Origin: Pelecanus crispus
Lineage: Eukaryota; Chordata; Aves; Pelecaniformes; Pelecanidae
DNA: 64,000 bases
Direction of reading: 5' to 3'
Assembly: GCF_030463565.1 (NCBI RefSeq)
Contig: NC_134646.1
Span: forward strand, 41,671,240-41,735,239
How positions within the stretch are numbered: position 1 is the first letter of the stretch; every line of letters begins with the position of its first letter. The notes under the pieces are model-generated. The model ran no database searches, was not told where the DNA came from, and saw only the letters and a list, made by a program, of their open reading frames with translations. A program made the translations under genes and the position numbers. Shown one piece after another: positions 51,601-62,650 of the stretch.

Positions 51601-54600
51601 AGGGCTGGAAGGCATGTCCTATGAGGAGTGGCTAAGGACTTTGGGCTTGCCTAGTTTGGAGAAAAGGAGGCTGAGGGGCAACCTCATTGCTCTCTACAGC
51701 TTCCTGAGAAGGGGACGTGGAGAGGAAGGGGCTGATCTCTTCTCCCTGGGATCCAGTGATAGGACACGTGGGAATGGTTCAAAGCTGCGCCAGTGGAGGT
51801 TTACGCTGGACATTAGGAAGCATTTCTTTACTGAGAGAGTGGTCAAACACTGGAACAGGCTTCCTAGCGAGATGGTCGATGCCCCAAGCCTGTCAGTGTT
51901 TAAGAGGCATTTGGACAATGCCCTTAATAACATGCTTTAGCCGTTGGACTAAAAGATCGTTGTAGGTCCCTTCTGACTGAAATAGTCTATTCTATTCTAT
52001 TCTAAAAATTGCTTAGAACACTAAAAACCAAAAAAACCAACCACCCACAAAAAACACCTTTCCTACTTAACTACAGAGTAAGAAGCACATACTACATAGC
52101 TTAGAATTTTTGGAAGATTGTCGTGGTTTAGTCCCAGCCAGCAACTCAGTACCACGCAGCCGCTCGCTCACTCCCCCTACCCTGATGGGATGGGGGAGAG
52201 AATCGGAGGAGTAAGAGTGAGAAACACTCCTGGGCTGAGATAAGAACAGTTTAATAATTGAAATAAAGTAAAATAATAATAATAACAATATAATAATAAT
52301 AGTAATAATAATATACAAAGCAAGTGATGCACAATGCAATTGCTCACCACCCGACGACCAATACGCAGACAGTTCCCGAGCAGCGGTCGCTGCTCCCCGG
52401 CCAACCCCCCCAGTTTATATACTGAGCATGACGTCATATGGTATGGAATAGCCCTTTGGTCAGTTTGGATCAACTATTCTGGCTGTGCCCCCTCCCAGTT
52501 TCTTGTGCGCCTGGCAGAGCATGGGAAGCTGAAAAAGTCCTTGACTAGCATGAGCAGTACTCAGCAACAACTAAAAACATCAGCATGTTATCAACATTCT
52601 TCTCCTACTAAATCCAAAACACAGCACTATGCCTGCTGCTAGGAAGAAAATTAACTCTATCCCAGCCGAAACCAGGACAAAGATTCAAAAGAAGCAAATA
52701 GAGAGATGTCTTTAGGATACTGTGGTACAGACAAAGCTTCTAGGAATTTCAGCTGTTTTGGATAAGATAGGCTTAATGTTGAAATTGCAAGGAAAAGTGA
52801 CTCAAGTGTTGAGCTAGAAAACAAATCTCATGAAAACACCTCAATAAAACTATCAGCCTTGTGATTCTTACTGAAGAATAGAATAGTCATGAAAACTATA
52901 GTTACAGTGGAGTTAAGGAGCACTGGACAGGAAGCCTGGATGTCATTGAAGAGATCTTTACAGATCCTACAGTAAATGATGTCAATGGTCATGAGGAGCT
53001 CTCACTTCTACACGATCCTGTATGACTGCCTTTGTAGGGAAGAAGCTCATCTCCTCTCATGAAACTAGTGTTTTATAATAGCAAACAGTCAGGAAATCTT
53101 ACTAAGAAACCATTCAAAGAACACAACAGAGGAGGCGTCAAGTTAATCTAACAGAGCAGGCAGCTTAAACACCCAAGTAGAACAGTTTGCAGAATACTGG
53201 CAGGCCTTTAAAGACAATTGCTTGTGGCTAGGTAAAAGACAAAGCTGCAGTGAAAGAACAGCAAGGACAAAAATTCTCTAGCAGAAGCAAAACTATTAGA
53301 CAAGGTAAAAGCACTGCTACTCAAAGTTGAATGTTCAGGTTGCCAAATGTGTTCCTGAAGGACTTGAGGTACTGAAGATATACATTTTCCCAATTGGAAA
53401 GAGCAAATATAAAAAAAAGACAGCTAGTACTCTCTGTCTAGACTGTGAGGCCTCTCCAAGAAAAGTATGACCTTCTTTTCAGTGAAGAAAAGATGTACAT
53501 CCAACTCATCTGCATAAAAGAATATGCTTGCTAATTATTTACTCTGCACAGAAATTTTTCTACACATATCTTGTGTAATCAAAAACAATAAATTAAGAAA
53601 ACCTATAGTTACTTCAGGTGGTGGTTCTTGGTCATCCTTCCAAGATGCATCTGAACCTTTTTCCCTAAAAGAAAAAAAAAAAAAAACAACAAACCACAAA
53701 TTAGACAATCAAGATGAAGGAAAATGGTGTAAGGAGGCTACAAAACCTCTCGAGTTGTGTAGTAGCAACATATTTAGGGTTAGAAATACTTTGCATGAAC
53801 TGTACTGTAGCAAATAGAGTAACACTTTCTTCAAGGTATCAGATCTCCTACACCAGGAGCTGCCTGTTTTGAAAGAGGCAAGGAGCATTTGTTTTTTTAA
53901 TGTTGTTTCTAAGTGAATCGTAATGTATGTGTCAACTTAGAACTTCACTACATATGTCACTTGAAAAGTCTTCCTACTTTGAGTGAAGACTGAACATTTC
54001 ACACAGCTAATATTAAGCTTTGATCAATACTCTCTCAACATATCCATTTGAACCTAAATTGCCTTGAACCTGAATTGAGGTAGTTCACTGCAACTTTCTT
54101 ATGCTAACTGCTGACTAGTCATAAGTTTTCTTATTCTTCTGGTTTCAGAATACATATCTTCAGTTAAAAAGGACAATGAACTAGGAGTCTAGTAGGACAA
54201 GGGCTTTAAGTATACTTATAGCAAAGTGAATTCAGAACCAAAAAAAGCCTCTGAGCTTGGCTTACAATTCTATTAATAGTGTTAGCTAGATAAATAGGCT
54301 TCATCTCCTATTTTGTTGTAAATATAAAATGAAAAAGCAAGGTAAAAGACATTTAAGGAAGTAAAAACTCAATCACCTTGCCCAACAAGCACCAAAATTA
54401 ATTTGAAGTGGTATCATTTATTTCACCCACCATTTTAAGAACTTCACTAAAAATCAAGCCATTTCTTTGATTAGCAACAAATTTATGGAACAAATTTAAA
54501 TTATGCTGTTAAAGTCTGTTCAAGGTTTTTCCACACTGCTCACAAATTTAATACAGCTTGGTCTGAAATGTCAAGACGCAATCCTTACCTGTGAAGACAA

Positions 54601-57600
54601 ACTATATAAAATAATGCAATACTGAAAATTCTTACTTGCAAAATGGAACCACATAGTTAAAAACACCAAAGTGTTCACCGTGCAAAGTCTTCAATCAGCG
54701 CTCTAATAACTGAGGGGCTTTTTTCTGTATTCACCAAGTCAGCAACAATCAAGCAGCAATAGCTACATTGAAGTACATAACCATCAGCTCTAGGTAGCCT
54801 GGACTTAACAGACCCTTAGTCAAAGGCTGCCCATGAGAACACTGGCAAGTCATCTGGAGGTACTTTGTGCCTCAACCCCTAACCATAAAACTGAAACTCA
54901 ATTTCTACATATGACTAGAAAACCATACGGACACACCACCTTTGTGATGATGAGCAAATCATATTAGCATGCAAGCTATTTTAAAGTTCAGTCAGAAGAA
55001 AATGTTACAGGGAGGAAAGGAAGATAAGGGCTCTATACAAGTAATTTCTCGTCTGCAGAAAACTCTTCACCTATGCAGTAATGAAAAGTAACACCTTTTT
55101 TTTTTAAATAGGAACCAACTTCTTTGTTTCTCCCTCTCATCTTGCTATTTTGGGGCAATACACACCTCCCAGAAATACCAGAGCACACAAGAAACTCCAA
55201 GGCCTGTGGTCATGAGGCAATATGTAGTACTACTGCAAAATGTAAACCTTGTAAGTGCTTCAGGCAGCTTATCTCACTCTCCCAAGGCAGCCTTCCCCAT
55301 TTCAGCAAAACACAAAATGCTTTTTGTGCTCTGAGATACGTAATAATCTTCTGCAAAGAACAAGATAGTAATTCTTTGATTTCGGAACTCAGATACTGTA
55401 AGATCTGGAAGTCTAACAAAAGGTGACTCAGAGGAATCATGAAAATACATGAGCTTCTTTAGAATTACTTTGTGTTTCAGGCAATACAACATAAATCTAT
55501 TTTTAGCAACAAATTATTTTGCATTCAAGAAGTTTTCTGCTACACTTTCATGTATTTTGCTATAAAGTATAAGGCTTATTCGTAGCACTGCAACTTTGTA
55601 CAATGCAATCAGATTGCATGCCAGATTTCAGAAGAAGATTCAAACTTCAGGTTTCTTTCAGATTTAATCCTGATTCCTTTCCTTTTCAAAGTACCATCAC
55701 AGTTTTGACCAGCAGTTCTAAAACTTTAAGCCTATAATAACAAGCTGGTTTGCACACAGTCAAACTAACAAAAAGCAGAAACCAAAAATCATCGGTCATC
55801 AAATTTGCAATCTGCTAAGGTCCAAAAGCTTTCTTGTGAAGCACTGACTGATGCTCAACTTTTCCACTGTCCATGCCATCTTGGTTTCTTTATATAGACA
55901 TCACAGCACAGATCAGAAATCAGAATTCTTTATCCTTTTTTAGTGATACCTACTTTGTAAAAAGACAGCTTCAATAAACAGTACCAACTGTCTCACAAAA
56001 GCTTAAGAACCTTTACTGGCAAAACTCAGAAATAAAATAAGTTACATTTCAGTGAAACAGTAAGTCACATTATTCAGAAATTAAGGTTTACATCAGATTA
56101 CACAGGTGTTCACACTGCTCAATGCAGGGCAAGAAACAATGTCTGATGCACTCTTCAGCTGTGCTGATAAATCATGAAGGTGCAAAACATCTTACCTAGT
56201 GTTCAGTTTTGTACCATATACAATAGTAAAGTACTACCAAAAGACAGCGTTCTCAAAACTAGTTGCAAAGCATGTAACAAACTAAAACATGAGTCTCGCG
56301 TCTCATATGCTGAGTACCGGCACACAGTAATTGATGTAGTAAGCAGATGATTAAAGTCTGTGCAGTTACTGTGCTAAGCAACAAAGTTTAATAGCACAAG
56401 TCAAAGACCAGCTGGCATCAAAATGCCGCAGAAAAACAAACAGAGTGAGAAAATTATCTATTTTTGTCTTCACTGAAAGGCAAAAAATATGCTTGTTGCT
56501 TCCACAGAAATGGGAAAGGAAGGGAAAAAAAAAAAGGACTCCTGCAGGCCTGGCCACATGCATGACTAAAGAAAAAATTATTCAGCATGAATACTGGCAG
56601 AGTTGCAATTAATGCAGACATGAATATTATTGGCTATAGTCAGAAAAACATTTGCAAGATGGAGGAGAACTAATCCTAATAAATAGAGTCTAAGTCACTT
56701 GTATGACAAAGGACTTTTTTAACCTATAGTTATTTCATACAATTATTCATCAATAATTAGAACACTAATGTCTAGCAGTCATTTATTATGCTTATTCTGT
56801 ATCTTTTCATTGCCTTTTCAATGGCAATGAGTTCTATTCATACATGCTACTTTCCTCAGGCAGACTGAGATACATAAATACTATAGAGAAGTTTCTGAAC
56901 ATCATACTACATTGCCACTCAAATCCCTTCCCTCTCGCAAATTTACAGCAGGTAATTTTCATATAGAATTGTTATTCTCCAGCTGCTCAATAGATTTACT
57001 GATAATTAAATTTCAGTTCTGTCCTTGTAACATGAAATAAAAGTAGTAAATAAATACAAACTTGTTCAGAATTCAAACAAGTTTATTATAAGTTATGAAA
57101 CTAAACAAGAATCTGCAGAACAACAAAATCCAGAAAGTTAAGCTTGCAAAACCCATGCATGTGTATGTGTGTGGGAGGGAAGTATCAATGAATTTTTTTC
57201 TGGTTATGATATTTTAGTTAACACAGCAACATGAAAAGCAAGCAAGCTTAATATATTAAATTGAATAAGAAGCTACTAAACTTCAGTAATTATAACACTT
57301 TAGAACCTTACCGTTTACAGCTACTCTGTACTGTTCTGACAGGCAAAACAGTACAACCTGGTTATTACAACACAGTTAAGAATATCTAAAAAAAAGTAAA
57401 GTTTTAGTGTCAAGCTTAGTCCTACATTTTCTCACTCAAGGCTAAACTTTAATCCAGGATTTTTAGTTATGTTAAAAAATACATTATAGCCAGATTAGAA
57501 AAGTCAGACTCACTGTTTTAGTTTCTCTGCAAATATATACTGGGTGAAGTCCTCCAGTGATGGAGCAAAATACATGCTATCTTGCACATTAATACCTTTT

Positions 57601-60600
57601 GCTTTGATATGCTCAGAGCTGTTAAATCTTAACACGTAAAAGGGATGTAAGACAGGACCAAATATCTCAAATATCTGAAACACAAACAAAAATAAATGTT
57701 TAAATAAACCACCAAAAGCAGATAGGTAATTTCATTGTAGACAACCATGAAACTTTAAGATGCTTTGTATTTAAGAAGTTTGATATATTTTCAAAATGCA
57801 GCATGAAATAAAGTTCCTTTCATGTTTTAGTTTTATTACCACATTTTGTTTAACAGTATATTTCCCCAGCTACTGTTTAAGTCATAATGTGGAAAAGTAA
57901 GTTTTCCTTACATGTTGATGCTGCCTTTGCCCACCCAACTGTACTGCTTTCACTGTCTGCTTCATCTACTTTAGTAATCTCTCCTTTTGCCAAATCTCTA
58001 TTCTTCTCTCTCCACTATGCTTTCAAATCCTTTACACCTGGAACAATCTCCTGATCATTTATTCCTCAAAGTTCATATTTACAAGACACCTTTACGTCAG
58101 TTCCCCTGTCTGCTCCCCAATTCCATGGAGAGCAGAGAATTCTGAAATGTTGTACAGAACAGCTGCAATTTCAGGCTGTGCTTTTTTGTTTCTCTCACAT
58201 CTAACATTCAAAGATATTACAGTAGTAACCATTCTAGATGATGGTTTTCTTTCCCCAAAAAACATACAAAATTCAATGCAACACCCCTCTCAGCAAACAT
58301 TCTTCATTATACTTGCATAAAGCACACACTGGCCTTAAACTAGAACATAGTTCTAGTTATAGAGCATAGATATAGAAACATTCCCCATTTTTCCCGAAAC
58401 TTGACTCTAATTTCTCCAATGTTTGCCCCCAACTCCTGGCAATAAAAGATCACAGCCTGTTAGTCAAGACATCATACATCTGAAAACAACCTCTCCCCCT
58501 CCACAAGCACTCTCGTAAATAGCACTCATCACACATTGGAATTCTCTAAGGATGAAATGAATTCCAGGTTAGGAATTCTTGAAATTAAAAAAATACATGA
58601 CTATAGCAAAGGTCAAAAGCACAAAGAGAAACTACATATCAAGGAAACATTATCTTTCATTTAGTCTACTTCAACACTACTTGTTGGAACATAAAAGAAT
58701 ACTTTGAATTTTATATTAGAATAACAGGTTTTTATGCTTTACACACACCTTTCCTGCTGCTTGCCGATCTTCTTTAAAAATTATGCTTTCCTCATTTACT
58801 GGAGGTAGGCCTCTCAGTGATTCAATTATTACTAAAATGGAAAAACAATAAATCAATTAGAACTTTGTTTCAACAGCAGTATGTAGTTAATTACAGAGAA
58901 ACTTAACAAACCACTCCATTATTTGTCTACTAAAGTTCATAGAGCTTCACCTGAAAATTGTTGTGCACACACAAAACTACTTACAATCGTACACCCCTTC
59001 TCCAGTGATACATGAGTGGTAAGATTTACGTCTGTTTACAGAATTACTGTTCTCTGGGGTGGAGAAAGAAAGGATACCAGATGATACGTACAAAAGAGAA
59101 GTCTCAGATATGTATGAGACACTCGTATTTACCCAGGATGTTTCTTAGTTAAGTGCACAGCAGCGATAACCTGGTTGGTTGAGTGCAGATATATTCTGCC
59201 TTCTTAGTATTCCAAATGAAATTCTCCTCAGAAAAAAAGAATGGAAGTGGCTACTCATTACAGCTTCCCATAGTAAGTCATAAGAATCAGACCAGAACAC
59301 AGAAGATGTCTAACAGTCCAGTCACCGCAGCAACTGGTGATGTCATTTATGTATGTAGATACATAATTTCAAATACATTTCTGCAATTTAATGTCATACA
59401 ATAGTGTCATACTACATTTGGGCCCAATCCATGATTAAGGTCAGAGTGAGCAAGTCATTCTAGTAGCTCAAAATATGGAATCTTAACACTTAGTAGACTT
59501 TAGCACTTACAAATGGACACAGAAGCATGTTCTTCATTAAATACGTAATTTGATATACAGGCAACTTCATTTTTAGGTTTTCCAGATTCAGATACATAAA
59601 GAGCTTATTCTTTACTGAAATCTTTAGAGTAGTTAATCTCTTCTTTGGTAGTAGTTTGCATTTGTTGCTTTAGTCTACAGAAATATCAGGTCTTCCTTTA
59701 CATTCAGCAGGATTTACGTGTAAAGCTGTCAATACAGAGGCCTAGCAGCACTACACTCAAAAATTCTGATTCTGAAGGTAATCTTTTCTACCTCTAAAAC
59801 AACAGAATGCTCAATTAAGCATTCTCAATGCCTCTCCATCATCAAATAAAGTCACTCAAGCACTTAGTGTCACTCAGACTCCAACAAAAACTAACCATAT
59901 TATCAATGCTACACTTACGTAACAGGATTTAAAGCCATAAACATCTCGTCAAGCTAAAACTCCAGCTTTGCTACTATTTCCATCTGCAAACAGCTTGTGA
60001 CATGCCAAGCAAGCCTGTGACAACGCTACAGGCTTAATAGTTCACTGACTTTCAAGAGAAGTAGGGAAATCAGTTTATTTTGTGCCTACCTGTAAGATCA
60101 AATATAAAGTGAAAGAACCCAATGTGTTGCTTAACCCTCATGAGAAATACACCTTAGCAAAAACAACCAAAACAACCCCACCAACTAAACACCCAAACCA
60201 TGACACAACAACAACAAAAAAAAAATCTCACAACAAAATCTCTCAGAGAACGCTCTCAACTTGATTGATCACAGATAGCCCCCAGTCTTGCAGTAGGCTA
60301 AGGAAAATATTCTGAAAATGTAAGTCATGCCAGTCCCATGAAACCCAGGAAAAACATTATCACCTACAGCCTATTTGATTTATAGCTCCCCCTACCTCAA
60401 CCCACCCAAAATCCTCAGCTTCTACTCTTCCAGGGCCCAAAGGACAGTCCCAGGGCAGGTTTCTCATATATACCAAAGCTGTGTTCTTTCCAGGCTACAA
60501 CCCACACAGTCAATTTCTCTTTTCTCTTAAGTACTTTGAAGCAAAACACAGCAAAATTTCTGTTAAATACTGATACACTGAGCAGAAGTTCACAGAATGT

Positions 60601-62650
60601 AGTCATCTTGCTTTTAGCTAGTGTGAGGCAAGCATGAACCTATATGGTTCTAGCCTTAGATTCACCTTATAGTATGAAATAGCCAACTTACAGGTATCAC
60701 ACATTGCAGATTGATGAACTTGGAAGCTTGCTACAGAGAACAGCAGAAATTTCCAACACAAAGGGACAGAAAATGTTCAGGATACTGATTGTTGTGCAAA
60801 AATATTTGCAATTTCCAAATGAGACCTCAACTCCCCTCACAGTACATACAAACCTGGTATACACAGGTACCAGTTTAGCTTTAAAAAAAAAAAAAAAAAT
60901 CAAAAAACAACCCACTATTAGCTGGCAGTCCCTAGTCCTAATGTGGCCACAAATCAATTGAAATTGAGGCCACTCAGATACCTGTTCCCAGAACTGAAAA
61001 GAAAGGAAAACGTAGAAAGAGGAAGTCATAAAGCAATGCAGTAAAAGCAGAAAAATAACACAGATATCTTGGGGTTTTATTCCATTCTTAACAGCTTTAT
61101 TTCATGTATGATTATTAGTCTGTTTTCTAACTTTCACCAAAGTTCAACAATTTATATACTTCAGTTACATAAAGTAGAATACAGACTCAAGAATTCTATC
61201 AGTAAACTGACAGGATTTGAAAAGGTTATACACACCAATGAGGGTTAAAAATTAAAGACAGTTTTCAAAACTGAAGTCTTTAAAAACAGCTTTGTTTAAA
61301 CATTCACATACTAAATAAAAAATAAGAATAATTGCAAACTATGATTCAACCATTTCTCTTTTAACTTATTTTCAAACTATCATTTTAGCTGAAAGAAGCC
61401 TTCTTGAAGTCCCCATTATTATAAATAAGCAAGAAAGGGCAAATTAGAACAAGAGGACAATGACCAGATTACTGTCTTCCACACTCACAAGCCAGCTTCC
61501 TGCACATGAATGAAATTAAATGTAACTCCAAACCAACACCACCAACAAAAATACTGTAAAGGAATTGCCCGTATTACCCAGAGCCTTTTACAGTAAGAGA
61601 AATTTTAACAGCAAAGGCTATTTGCTTTAATTCTTTTGTACCCCACTCAACATAAATACTTCAATTTCAAAATTGAACTGAATTTCTAACTTTCATAAGC
61701 AAATTGCTTTGAAAGCAGTTCAAGCAGAATGGAACACTTGAAATAAGCTTAAATACATACTATGGATACTTTATTAATACCAGCTTCAGCAAAACTTTTA
61801 TTTCACATATCAAAAACTGAGGTCCCAGGTAGATCTGAAAAGATCCCTAAATGCATATCGACTGCAGTTAAGCTTACTTACCGTGTCTCAATCCCATTAA
61901 GCTTAGCCTCCAGCAACTATGTATCATGTTGGTCATGCTGTCCTAGCTCTGCTGACACTAGTACCTTGTATTTGGTCAAGGTGTCAGAAGTGGGATGAAT
62001 TATTAAAGAAAAAAAAACAGAAAGAACATACATAACGTATCAATTACCCAAGCACTCCTACAGTGGCTAAAGAAATAAGTCTTTTTCCTGTCCTCACATA
62101 CTAACAAGCAAGCACGTGGGACTGCATTGTACTGCATCTGTATTTTCAGTTATACACCTCCTGTACCTTCAGAGATAATTCAAACATAGCATGTACAACT
62201 GGAAGATTTCTTAAAATACTGCAAATGTTCAATCTTATTGTTGCCAGAATTAATATAAAGATTATAATACCTGGTGAAAAAAGGCTTTTTTCATTTAAAA
62301 AGTGGAACATGAAAGTCACACAGAAACACATGCATAATAGTCGCAGTACCTTACATCTTTAGAAGATGTAAGCCAACGAAAAGGGAATTCAAGACAAATG
62401 TCATTTGGTAGTCTGAGTTCTCATTCAGCAACCCACTACCCCCTGAAATAGAATGCTGCAGTACTGACACTTTGAGGGAACAGTTAAGTACATGATTAAT
62501 GCAGAAAGATACAGAAAATATTATAAATAAAAACAAAGCAAACATATCTTGCCTACCTAGCTGCTCAATGATGCTGGAAACTGTCCCAAAGAGCTTCAGT
62601 TCAACGTCATCAGGCAGAATTATTGATAAGTCTTCAACAGGAGGCAGTTC
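45251..62650 (-). CDS. NAF1: NAF1, H/ACA ribonucleoprotein assembly factor (C-terminal six coding exons; gene continues past the right edge)
   Basis: NAF1 is a nuclear chaperone that binds dyskerin during early assembly of H/ACA snoRNPs, scaRNPs and telomerase RNP and is later replaced by GAR1. Six exons at 62650-62557, 58831-58749, 57674-57514, 53664-53613, 48398-48293 and 45669-45251 join with matching phases and GT-AG borders into 304 residues plus stop. Residues 1-113 of this part form the Gar1/Naf1-type beta-barrel core, including [28 protein letters not shown] and MYFAPS..DFTQYIF. Residues 114-165 are acidic then lysine-rich ([12 protein letters not shown], then a KKKK basic patch), as in vertebrate NAF1. 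Residues 166-304 are a low-complexity Arg/Gly and proline-rich tail with an 11-proline run, ending FRPY. Recognition rests on remembered family sequence; no search was run. Roughly 190 N-terminal residues are missing beyond position 64000, judging from the usual length of about 490. No frame damage is visible, so the gene looks functional. Confidence 0.95.
45284..45316 (-). repeat. Proline-codon trinucleotide tract inside NAF1
   Basis: Eleven consecutive CCN codons (CCG, CCT and CCA mixed) encode the NAF1 polyproline run. The mixed third bases make slippage less likely than in a pure repeat, but run length could still vary between related birds. Confidence 0.85.
45670..48292 (-). other. NAF1 intron (2623 bp) with an LTR-like promoter patch
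   Basis: GT-AG intron between the two last coding exons. The part 47070-47880 is purine-rich and contains, on the plus strand, GGGGGCGGG (47401-47409), TATAAAAAG (47440-47448) and AATAAA near 47874, the order expected in an LTR or a retroposed sequence. No clear ends were found. Confidence 0.6.
48293..48398 (-). CDS. NAF1: NAF1 coding exon, acidic then lysine-rich patch
   Basis: This 106-nt exon encodes 35 residues, beginning [12 protein letters not shown], followed by a run of lysines (KQKKKKPQ) and [12 protein letters not shown], plus one base of a split serine codon. The acceptor is AACCAG|GCC and the donor is A|GTGAGT. The basic patch could act as a nuclear localisation or RNA-binding signal; that is inferred from composition. 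Confidence 0.93.
50898..52004 (+). mobile_element. CR1 LINE, 5'-truncated, 3' part of ORF2 with 3' tail
   Basis: Translation of the plus strand gives the C-terminal half of CR1 reverse transcriptase. It starts at [13 protein letters not shown] (about 50901), passes through KFADDI (a changed form of the FADD catalytic motif region) and [22 protein letters not shown], and ends in [10 protein letters not shown] and LDNALNNML with a stop at 51938-51940. The frame shifts near 51465-51470 (ITSRQN, then [10 protein letters not shown] in another frame), so the copy is dead. A short 3' UTR ends in TATTC-type repeats at about 51985-52004, the CR1 signature 3' end. It lies antisense inside a NAF1 intron. 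The 5' break is approximate. Confidence 0.93.
52114..52118. repeat. Target-site duplication, left copy (AAGAT)
   Basis: The 5-bp AAGAT directly before the LTR is repeated exactly at 52680-52684 after it, as expected from integrase-mediated insertion. Confidence 0.85.
52119..52679 (-). mobile_element. Solo LTR of an avian endogenous retrovirus (ERVL-like)
   Basis: Read on the minus strand, the element starts TGTCCTGGTTTCGGCTGGGA and ends ACCACGACA, so it has TG...CA ends with the imperfect inverted termini TGTCCTGG and CCACGACA. A 5-bp direct repeat AAGAT flanks it at 52114-52118 and 52680-52684, which proves the borders. A TATA box (GTATATAAAC, 52422-52413) and a consensus CRE (TGACGTCA, 52436-52429) mark U3; ATTAAA at 52255-52250 could be the R-end signal. 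No internal retroviral genes adjoin it, so it is a solo LTR left by recombination. The sequence resembles a family abundant in neoavian birds; the class assignment (ERVL, 5-bp duplication) is from memory. Confidence 0.9.
52265..52316. repeat. TAA/AAT microsatellite inside the solo LTR
   Basis: Runs of AAT/TAA units with a few interruptions lie within the LTR, downstream of its TATA box in transcription order. The same position is A/T trinucleotide-rich in remembered copies of this LTR family, so it is part of the element rather than a separate repeat. Confidence 0.75.
52680..52684. repeat. Target-site duplication, right copy (AAGAT)
   Basis: Exact copy of 52114-52118. Its perfect match suggests that the insertion is not very old or that these bases escaped mutation by chance. 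Confidence 0.85.
53613..53664 (-). CDS. NAF1: NAF1 small coding exon (52 nt)
   Basis: One base completes the split glutamine codon, then 17 residues follow ([17 protein letters not shown]). The acceptor is TTTTAG and the donor is GAA|GTAACT. The peptide matches the linker between core and acidic patch in vertebrate NAF1. Because 52 is not a multiple of three, skipping this exon would shift the frame. Confidence 0.92.
53665..57513 (-). other. NAF1 intron (3849 bp), nothing else recognised
   Basis: GT-AG intron. Only A-runs (for example 56525-56534) and short chance frames were seen. Confidence 0.8.
57514..57674 (-). CDS. NAF1: NAF1 internal coding exon, main part of the Naf1/Gar1 core
   Basis: This 161-nt exon encodes 53 residues plus two bases of a split glutamine codon. 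The acceptor is TTTCAG|ATA and the donor is CA|GTGAGT. It carries [19 protein letters not shown] and [15 protein letters not shown], the most conserved block of the family. Confidence 0.95.
57675..58748 (-). other. NAF1 intron (1074 bp), nothing else recognised
   Basis: Short GT-AG intron between the two central core exons. No repeats were recognised. Confidence 0.85.
58749..58831 (-). CDS. NAF1: NAF1 internal coding exon, Naf1/Gar1 core
   Basis: This 83-nt exon completes a split valine codon and then encodes 27 residues, [15 protein letters not shown] to DRQAAGK. The acceptor is TTTTAG|TA and the donor is AAG|GTGTGT, ending in phase 0. The PPVNEE and DRQAAGK stretches are the diagnostic parts of the beta-barrel core that contacts dyskerin. 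Confidence 0.94.
58832..62556 (-). other. NAF1 intron (3725 bp), A/C-rich low complexity
   Basis: GT-AG intron interrupting a valine codon after its first base. It contains an A/C-rich low-complexity tract at 60156-60225 and an A-run near 60882-60899. No gene or element was recognised. Confidence 0.8.
62557..62650 (-). CDS. NAF1: NAF1 internal coding exon (first in window), start of the Naf1/Gar1 core
   Basis: This 94-nt exon encodes 31 residues from [13 protein letters not shown] to SSIIEQL, plus one base of a split codon. The acceptor is ATTCAG and the donor is G|GTAGGC. The last G combines with TA of the next exon to make the valine of EQLVIIESL, which fits the known protein. The exon upstream of it is not in the window. 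Confidence 0.93.

Larger units (their letters stand above)
48399..53612 (-). other. NAF1 intron (5214 bp) hosting CR1 and solo LTR
   Basis: The largest complete NAF1 intron in the window, bounded by the donor GTAACT at 53612 and the acceptor AACCAG at 48399. It contains the CR1 at 50898-52004 and the LTR at 52119-52679. The remainder is AT-rich with nothing recognised. Confidence 0.8.

Noticed and set aside
51323..51940. 205-codon ORF as a host gene
   Set aside because: It is the C-terminal end of CR1 reverse transcriptase preceded by an out-of-frame segment.
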